Assembly (NCBI RefSeq): GCF_036588685.1
Contig: NC_086373.1
Location: 52,335,164 to 52,399,163, forward strand
DNA: 64,000 bases
From: Mytilus trossulus
Lineage: Eukaryota > Mollusca > Bivalvia > Mytilida > Mytilidae
Reading direction: 5' to 3'
Positions 60,501 through 64,000 of this stretch are shown here, piece by piece. The translations under genes were made by a program, and so were the position numbers. The first letter of the stretch is position 1; each line of letters opens with the position of its first letter. The notes under the pieces are model-generated. The model searched no databases and was not told where the DNA came from. It worked only from the letters and a program-made list of their open reading frames with translations.

Positions 60501-63091
60501 TGTATGCCTGTCCGTTTTGTAGTTTATTGGTTGTCGTTGGTATGTGTTTGTCATGATAATTATTTTTTGCATTTTTTTTCTTGCTTGTATTAAATATCAG
60601 GAATCTTTGATAACATTTGTTTTTAGTTATTTTTGAAGGTCAAAAGGTGTCATGTTGTTCATTATATCATTCTTCATTGTGCATTGGTTATCTTATTGTT
60701 TTTCATACCACCTCTTTCTTTGTATTCAATAATAGACTGATGTCTGTATACCACATAAACCTCTAATTGAATTGTTTTAGAGTAACATTCTAACTTCTTT
60801 TTTTATCTTCAAATTGTAAATGTGTTTCATCAGAACAAGATAATTAAACTTGCTACGATAAACATAAACAATCATACTGACCTCGTATTCATTTTTGAAA
60901 CCATCTCCCTTTCTTTTCTCGCAGATAACGTTTTTGAGGTCTGCTATTGGTATTTTGTATTTAGTAAAGTTTTGTTCAGACGGTTCATTATTATAAACAT
61001 TTTCTTCTTCATCATTATCATACTCATCTGGATATTCGTCCATTTCTGCATTAACACTTGCTTTACTATCTTTTATGCTAGAAACGGAAGGTTTTGCATT
61101 ATCCGAATCGTGTTCAATGTTTACATTTAAATAAACATCCTCCGTTTTCAGTGCATTTTCTTGATCTTAAATTGAAAACAAACATAAAGTTTAAAAATAA
61201 ATGTAATTTATCTAATATAAAGTTGGATGATTGATTTATAGAATAAAGAGAATACCAGTAAACAATGGTAGCAATGTTCTTTTTTTTAACCAAATGATTT
61301 TCAATCATTTTTCATAAGACACTTTTCTAGGTTGTACCTACGTTAATGCTTTGTTTTCAAATTATAATAGTAAATCTAAATTAGATAAAACAGACACAAA
61401 TCTGGGAAAAAAAACCCGTTACAGAACCAATAAAACGAACCAATCTTCTATTCTAATAGCTTTTGATTATATTCAAAATATTCGAACAATATGAAGATTG
61501 ACTCACTGCAATACGTGTTTTCATGGCTTCTGGTTATGTTTTCCGGGTTGCGCAGATACTGTTCACTGTTAGATCGGGATTTACGCCTACAATTGATAAA
61601 AATAATTCATATCGGTGTGCCCTTTAAGAGTGTTGAAGTGTATAAAATTACCAAATATACTAGTATTTAAACATTCGATTCGTTGTTTTACTCCAATATA
61701 GGTTTTGATCATGGCTATTTATTTCAAGACTTGTATCTTTGCACTGCTATATAATTAATTCCGACCTAATACAATGATTTCCTGATCGTAGAGGTGTACC
61801 ACTTGTGACACAGAGACGGTGTAATCATTCAGATACCTTTTGATTATCCCAGATTGTTGGCAGGGTAAGGGTCATTGTGGCGAGACTTTAGAAGTGATTG
61901 ATGTAACACATGTAATATATTAAAGAATTTTGTTTGTCCATATGAAGTTTTTCATTTGACTTTTTTGTAGTCGTTCTTTTCTCGATCTATTATTCGTGAT
62001 CTTACTTTTAGAAAAACAATGCCTTTTTTTTTTTTTTCATTTTATTATTTGAGGCTATTATTACAAATGTTTGCCTCCTTTGATCAACACTTTTCGTATG
62101 CAAACGGTTACTGTTTGACACATTACATAATTTATAATATTAAATTTGACAAATTCAAAATGTTTGAACTAGTGCATTTTATTTGAAAAAAATCATAAAT
62201 TTGCAAACTTAATCATATAAATTTAATATTTGATTGAAATATTATCTGTCTGTTGGCATGATTTAATTCGATGATAAGTATAAAAAAATATATAAAGTTT
62301 TTTCGAACAAATTATTGACAAAATCCAGTGATAAATTATTAACATGATTAATATGTGCTTACCTTAAAGCGCATGATGAAAGAGCAAACTTTATCTTAAT
62401 TATTGTGAAGGTAAACTAACTTGTATATGATAATTATAATTGCCACTACAATTATGACAACAATTGCTGCCGATATGCCTCCTCCTATTGCTCCACCATT
62501 TGCATTATTGTTGTTGGGTTTAAACTCCCCGGGCACTGAAAATATATGCATTGTTATCGTAGATGTTAAAATTACTTTTACTACTTGCACGTACATTTTA
62601 GGCATATTGTTAAAATTATTTTGACATTAATAAATCAAGCTGACACATTGAATATACTTGAAATATTCTGTTTTCCAATATGTGCATACTTGTCAGTTTA
62701 ATCACTAGCATTTCTAGGCAATAAAGTTATATTTTAGAACAAATTATAACATTTTACACTTTAACTTTTATACTTGCATTAATTGTTATAACTTTTCTTT
62801 ATCGTTACATTTATACTCGCTAAAAGCTTCTATTAAACAAACAAAACCTTCACCTATCAACATGCATCTTTCCATGTATATCTAGTTATGTGTATATTGT
62901 ATTTAAATAGCGTTTAATATCATCAATAATCATATATGTTTAGATTAATATACCTAACACATCGCATTTGACTCCTTCGTATCGTTCAATGCATCCATAT
63001 GAACAATTCCCTTCAAATATTTCACATGATGTCTTGTTACATGTTGTACACTTCATATTGCAATTAAAACCATAAAAACCATTGTCACATC
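39516..63091 (-). CDS. Receptor-type protein tyrosine phosphatase, 5' end outside window
   Basis: Eighteen exons (listed separately) join in frame with GT-AG borders to about 715 codons. They give an EGF-like module, a transmembrane helix, an acidic juxtamembrane region, catalytic domain D1, degenerate domain D2 and a short tail. Domain D1 removes phosphate from phosphotyrosine at the inner face of the plasma membrane. It has [19 protein letters not shown] and the QTHEQY Q-loop, so it should be active. D2 lacks the key residues. One exon between 51847 and 46265 (phase 0 to phase 1, expected about 25-35 codons) was not located. The extracellular part continues past the right edge, and its ligand-binding head is unseen. 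By analogy with the downstream tandem gene it may carry an FTP lectin domain, which is an inference. Confidence 0.9.
40783..40925. repeat. Near-perfect 143-bp palindrome (foldback)
   Basis: The arms ATTCATGGAAGCCAGAGATT...ACACATGGCCTGG and CCAGGCCATGTGT...ATGGCTTCCATGAAT pair across a short centre near 40855 with a few mismatches. Because of the symmetry, both strands have an open frame beginning Met-Glu-Ala (40786 plus, 40922 minus) with the shared text THGLGH; these are mirror artefacts and not genes. It lies in the last intron of the phosphatase gene. Confidence 0.75.
41025..41190 (+). repeat. Dispersed repeat family A, plus-strand copy 2
   Basis: AAACCAGGTTTAATCCACCA, ATGCCTGTACTAAGTCAGGA and GACAGTTCTTGTCCATTCG match the 5205-5420 copy. 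It lies just right of the 143-bp palindrome in the last phosphatase intron. Confidence 0.65.
41656..41791 (-). CDS. RPTP exon 18: D2 P-loop region (degenerate)
   Basis: Phase 2 in, phase 0 out. With the last bases of exon 17 it reads [20 protein letters not shown] and then a helix ending RRPEFLSEY. In an active phosphatase this loop is HCSxGxGRTG. Here the His is Val (exon 17), and the essential Arg at the sixth position after Cys is Lys. The domain is therefore predicted to be catalytically dead or very weak. Confidence 0.9.
43853..44004 (-). CDS. RPTP exon 17: D2 region before the P-loop
   Basis: Phase 0 in, phase 2 out. The sequence includes [20 protein letters not shown] and ends [11 protein letters not shown] plus two bases of a Ser codon. 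The place where an active domain has the WPD loop reads EDWTIS, so the general-acid aspartate is missing. The cysteine is preceded by Val in place of His. Confidence 0.9.
44788..44898 (-). CDS. RPTP exon 16: D2 core
   Basis: Phase 0 both ends (37 codons): [20 protein letters not shown], then [17 protein letters not shown]. It matches the D2 strand-rich segment between the WTMM helix and the WPD-like region. Confidence 0.9.
44936..44984. repeat. Perfect tandem duplication of 24 bases
   Basis: ATTATCATTTCTGACC(ATACTTGA) occurs twice in a row with no mismatch, 35-90 bases upstream (in gene sense) of phosphatase exon 16. It is probably a recent replication-slippage event. Confidence 0.85.
45497..45622 (-). 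CDS. RPTP exon 15: D2 core
   Basis: Phase 0 both ends (42 codons): [42 protein letters not shown]. The segment VTQCPL-x-x-T-x-x-DFW is the D2 equivalent of the conserved YIATQGP...FW motif, with Cys in place of Gly. Confidence 0.95.
46192..46265 (-). CDS. RPTP exon 14: D2 start
   Basis: Phase 1 in, phase 0 out: the sequence [20 protein letters not shown] plus VIIP. It contains the DYINA motif and corresponds to D1 exon 6. The incoming phase 1 requires an upstream exon ending with one base, which I did not find. Confidence 0.9.
46735..47115. repeat. Imperfect tandem duplication of about 225 bp
   Basis: GGTCACAGAG, TGACCGC, AAAACTGAGAATT, TTTATTCAGAGTAATACATC, CGCTAGCCAA and GTTACGATCCACTCCCGTT occur in the same order twice (46755-46905 and 46970-47115). 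Between them is GGGCGGGGATGGGCCCGAGG, the most GC-rich text nearby. It lies in the large phosphatase intron. Confidence 0.65.
47125..47365 (+). repeat. Dispersed repeat family C, copy 3
   Basis: Starts at GATTGCCAATGAGACACCTC, then CCGTACGGCCTTCAACAATG, GTCAGCTATAAAAGGCCTCG and CCACTGAATTACAGGTTCCTG. It lies directly after the 225-bp duplication, in the large phosphatase intron. Confidence 0.7.
48043..48345 (+). repeat. Foldback repeat with CCAAT/CRE-like head, copy 2
   Basis: TTGGATGTAACGCGTCTTCT and GATTGGCTGACGTTA match copy 1, then CATGTGACCGTGACGTCATC contains a perfect CRE core TGACGTCA. Hairpin arms ATGACTGTAATATTTTTTCT / GTC and GACAGAAAAAAATATTACAG / TCAT enclose AACCCGTTACGCGCGTTATT. 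It lies in the large phosphatase intron. Confidence 0.7.
48705..48960 (-). repeat. Dispersed repeat family A, minus-strand copy 2
   Basis: GGACAAGAACTGTCATATTC, CTGACTTGGTACATGCATTT and AATGGTGGATTAAACATAG mirror the plus-strand copies. It continues through CTCACTTAGATGACAGTC and GACACAATAAATAAAATAG. Confidence 0.65.
49620..50070 (+). repeat. Mussel-type dispersed repeat with central hairpin
   Basis: Contains CACCAGATGCGCATTTCGAC, AATACATGTCTCTTCAGTGA, AGGAATCAGAGCTTTGCATG and the perfect hairpin GCCAGTACCGAAGTACTGGC, then GACTAATAGTCCACCAGCAG. Similar phrases AACAATACAATTAACGATAC and GTAATACAATTAACGGTACC begin and end the unit. A reversed fragment is at 10575-10690. The short open frames 49597-49797 and 49876-50073 belong to it and are not genes. 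Confidence 0.65.
51847..51990 (-). CDS. RPTP exon 12: end of D1
   Basis: Phase 0 both ends (48 codons): [20 protein letters not shown], then helical sequence to YREEFQ. EQY follows QTH of exon 11 to form the Q-motif of the active site (QTxxQY), whose glutamine positions water for the second catalytic step. Confidence 0.95.
52725..52830 (-). repeat. PLE-type 3' tail fragment, minus strand
   Basis: CTGGTGCTCCGGAAGGATAA, then GCATTTCCTGCACCGTACAC and GGCACCCGTCGTGTTATT read as the reverse complement of the CGGGTGCCGCATGTGGAGCA...CCGGAGCACC block at 3097-3155. It lies in the intron between phosphatase exons 11 and 12. Confidence 0.6.
53269..53404 (-). CDS. RPTP exon 11: D1 P-loop
   Basis: Phase 2 in, phase 0 out. 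Joined to exon 10 it reads [20 protein letters not shown], then [20 protein letters not shown] and MVQTH. The catalytic Cys and the Arg six residues later are both present, as in all active classical tyrosine phosphatases. The intron falls inside the Ser codon after the Cys, as it does in D2 (exons 17/18). Confidence 0.97.
54112..54257 (-). CDS. RPTP exon 10: D1 WPD loop
   Basis: Phase 0 in, phase 2 out: [20 protein letters not shown], then [20 protein letters not shown] and GQIVVHC plus two bases of Ser. The WPD aspartate (general acid) and the HC of the active site are present. Confidence 0.97.
55470..55601 (-). CDS. RPTP exon 9: D1 core
   Basis: Phase 0 both ends (44 codons): [20 protein letters not shown], then [20 protein letters not shown] and HNKT. 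The KCxxYWP motif is highly conserved in phosphatase domains. Confidence 0.95.
56069..56166 (-). CDS. RPTP exon 8: D1 core
   Basis: Phase 1 in, phase 0 out: [20 protein letters not shown], then [13 protein letters not shown]. The FWxMIW and IVMVTxxxE motifs are conserved phosphatase text. Confidence 0.95.
56473..56509 (-). CDS. RPTP exon 7: D1 micro-exon
   Basis: Only 37 bases, phase 0 to phase 1: [12 protein letters not shown] plus one base of Gly. It carries the YIASQG motif and links exon 6 (INASYID) to exon 8 in the expected order. Confidence 0.93.
57310..57377 (-). CDS. RPTP exon 6: D1 substrate region
   Basis: Phase 1 in, phase 0 out: it completes a Tyr, then [20 protein letters not shown] and ID. 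This is the conserved YDHSRV...DxINASYI segment that follows the phosphotyrosine-recognition loop. Confidence 0.95.
57831..57985. repeat. Tandem repeat, 59-bp period, about 2.6 copies
   Basis: CAAGTTAACACATTTGTCCAA starts at 57833, 57892 and 57951, followed in the first two copies by near-identical text through TCGGTACACTTATGTACAC. It lies in the intron between phosphatase exons 5 and 6. Confidence 0.9.
59225..59612. mobile_element. 388-bp miniature inverted-repeat element, TA target
   Basis: It starts CACAGGCAAATTTCACTCAC and ends GTGAGCAAATTCTGCCTGTG, with TA on both outer sides. The two halves are inverted repeats of each other over much of their length, and many copies of a palindromic motif of the form TTTCA(C/T)GTGAA(A/T) are scattered through both arms. 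It encodes no protein. The TA duplication fits a Tc1/mariner-derived element. It lies in the intron between phosphatase exons 5 and 6. Confidence 0.8.
59716..59803 (-). CDS. RPTP exon 5: start of D1 fold
   Basis: Phase 0 in, phase 1 out: [20 protein letters not shown], then KNRFLTTWP plus one base of Tyr. The KNRF motif forms the loop that recognises phosphotyrosine; most family members have KNRY, so the Phe is a mild variant. Confidence 0.93.
60039..60062. repeat. Short 9-bp tandem repeat
   Basis: GTCATGGTGTCATGGTGTCATG: the 9-base unit TGTCATGG(T) is present about three times. A simple repeat. Confidence 0.8.
60882..61165 (-). CDS. RPTP exon 4: juxtamembrane region
   Basis: Phase 1 in, phase 0 out (284 bases). 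An acidic linker includes [37 protein letters not shown] and then [17 protein letters not shown], the wedge-like helix that begins the phosphatase module. There are several tyrosines; YNNE fits the Y-x-N pattern of Grb2-type SH2 ligands. The antisense plus-strand frame (60822-61130) is a shadow. Confidence 0.9.
61507..61586 (-). CDS. RPTP exon 3: cytoplasmic stop-transfer region
   Basis: Phase 2 in, phase 1 out: it completes a Lys, then [20 protein letters not shown] and HENTYC. The basic residues directly after the membrane helix fit the positive-inside rule. Confidence 0.88.
62421..62535 (-). CDS. RPTP exon 2: transmembrane segment
   Basis: Phase 1 in, phase 2 out. After a short [18 protein letters not shown] linker the exon has a hydrophobic run [16 protein letters not shown] of about 20 residues, then the donor GTTAGT. 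This is the single membrane pass. The antisense frame (62421-62624 plus) is a shadow. Confidence 0.9.
62954..63091 (-). CDS. RPTP exon 1 in window: EGF-like module
   Basis: Phase 1 both ends (138 bases, symmetrical). It encodes one cysteine-rich module with eight cysteines: [30 protein letters not shown] and YEGVKC. The spacing is that of MEGF/laminin-type EGF units. Symmetrical 1-1 exons can be added or lost without changing frame, which fits variable ectodomain length in this family. Further extracellular exons must lie beyond the right edge. Confidence 0.9.
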
Positions 63092-64000
63092 CTGAAAGAG
63101 ATTTTATGATCAATAATATGTCCATACATTCAGCAATGGGCCAAAGTTTCAAATATATGTGTTGCAATACTTTATTGTGTTAATTGAAAGTCTATATAAA
63201 CGGCAATGACCTTCACCCTTGTATTTGCAATGCTATACGGCGCATTTATTCTTTAGCTTAAAAAAAGGGTTAAGACATCTGTATTAAGGTGTAATACCAC
63301 CGTTGATGTTCCCCTATTAGTCTAAGTTAAATTTGCACTTTTCAAAAATATGTGCACAATTTATCTTTGTTTCAAATATTTAAACATGGTCTTTACCTTT
63401 AAATGAGAGGTTGGCATCATTATTAAAAAAATATATTTCAACCCATTAGTTACAACATAAACATAACTTGATTAGCATATTGAATTTTTTAGACAAATTT
63501 GAAAATTCATGTAGTGCTTAGAAAATTATGTTCGATTTTTTATCCAACTTTCCGCAAACTGATTTCCACCCTTTGGTCGTTTACACGGAATTTAGTTACT
63601 TTCCGACAGATTTTGATATTCATTATCATATGTGCATATATTGCAAATGAAAGCTCCTTAAAATAGTATGTCTCATTTCGTTTAATATTTAATACGTTTT
63701 GATAAATTTTATTTCAAAGTAACGGCCTTTGAAAATTAAAAACAAAAACATTAAAGAAGCATTACATACCACAGGGATCTCAGCTGTAATAATCATTTAT
63801 GTATCACAATGCACTTCATTATAAAACTATCGGGATTGTGCTTTTTGAATTTAGATGCAAATATATATATATATATATATATAAACACTTCTTAACACTT
63901 TTCGGATGCTCTGGAACCTGATAAAACTTATCAATGTATTTTCATAAAATCAATACGACGGTTACGAGATGCAGAGCACATTGACTTAGTTTTGTTTGTT
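63092..64000. other. Phosphatase intron, right edge of window
   Basis: No further exon was recognised in the last 900 bases. A TA microsatellite lies at 63857-63882. The next upstream exon of the phosphatase gene should be to the right of the window and end in phase 1. Confidence 0.6.
63857..63882. repeat. (AT)n microsatellite
   Basis: An uninterrupted run of about 13 AT dinucleotides in the intron at the right edge. Confidence 0.9.

Noticed and set aside
60822-61130. 102-codon plus-strand frame
   Set aside because: Antisense of the acidic juxtamembrane exon.

Overview
The window is AT-rich, intron-rich eukaryotic DNA. Gene content and repeats point to a bivalve mollusc, most likely a mussel of the Mytilus type. 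This identification is an inference from two things: the fucolectin-type (FTP) plus EGF extracellular exons near a receptor tyrosine phosphatase, and several interspersed repeats I recognise as common in mussel sequence. No prokaryotic features are present.

Layout. Positions 1-5000 hold a nest of Penelope-like (PLE) reverse-transcriptase relics: a short degraded piece, a longer broken copy, and a 5'-truncated copy of a second subfamily joined directly to the tail of the previous one. Positions 5000-21100 are gene-poor. They hold direct and inverted repeats, a tandem pair of tRNA-like SINE-bearing units (11.76-12.6 kb), copies of dispersed repeats, and PLE 3' tails. Positions 21.1-27.75 kb carry, on the minus strand, the 5' exons of a secreted or membrane gene: signal peptide, a fucolectin-like domain split over two exons, and an EGF-like exon. 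Its introns hold a CACTA-type DNA transposon and a 625-bp terminal-inverted-repeat element. Positions 27.8-39.3 kb are intergenic. They contain a second, inverted copy of the 625-bp element and several other repeats.

Positions 39.5-63.1 kb, also minus strand, hold most of a receptor-type protein tyrosine phosphatase. I reconstructed 18 exons by matching splice sites, intron phase and protein motifs: an EGF-like exon, the transmembrane exon, an acidic juxtamembrane exon, a catalytic D1 domain with all canonical motifs, a degenerate D2 domain, and a short tail ending in Tyr-Ala-Asn-Ile. The 5' (extracellular) part lies beyond the right edge. One exon at the start of D2 was not found.

The two genes are in tandem, same strand, and use phase-1 introns at their extracellular module boundaries. 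I infer that they belong to one locally expanded family of FTP/EGF receptors. The downstream gene has no phosphatase exons in this window and may be a decoy or secreted relative. A minus-strand reading frame at 18.4 kb could be its cytoplasmic tail. Most remaining sequence is transposon or repeat derived, and much of it forms inverted or foldback structures.
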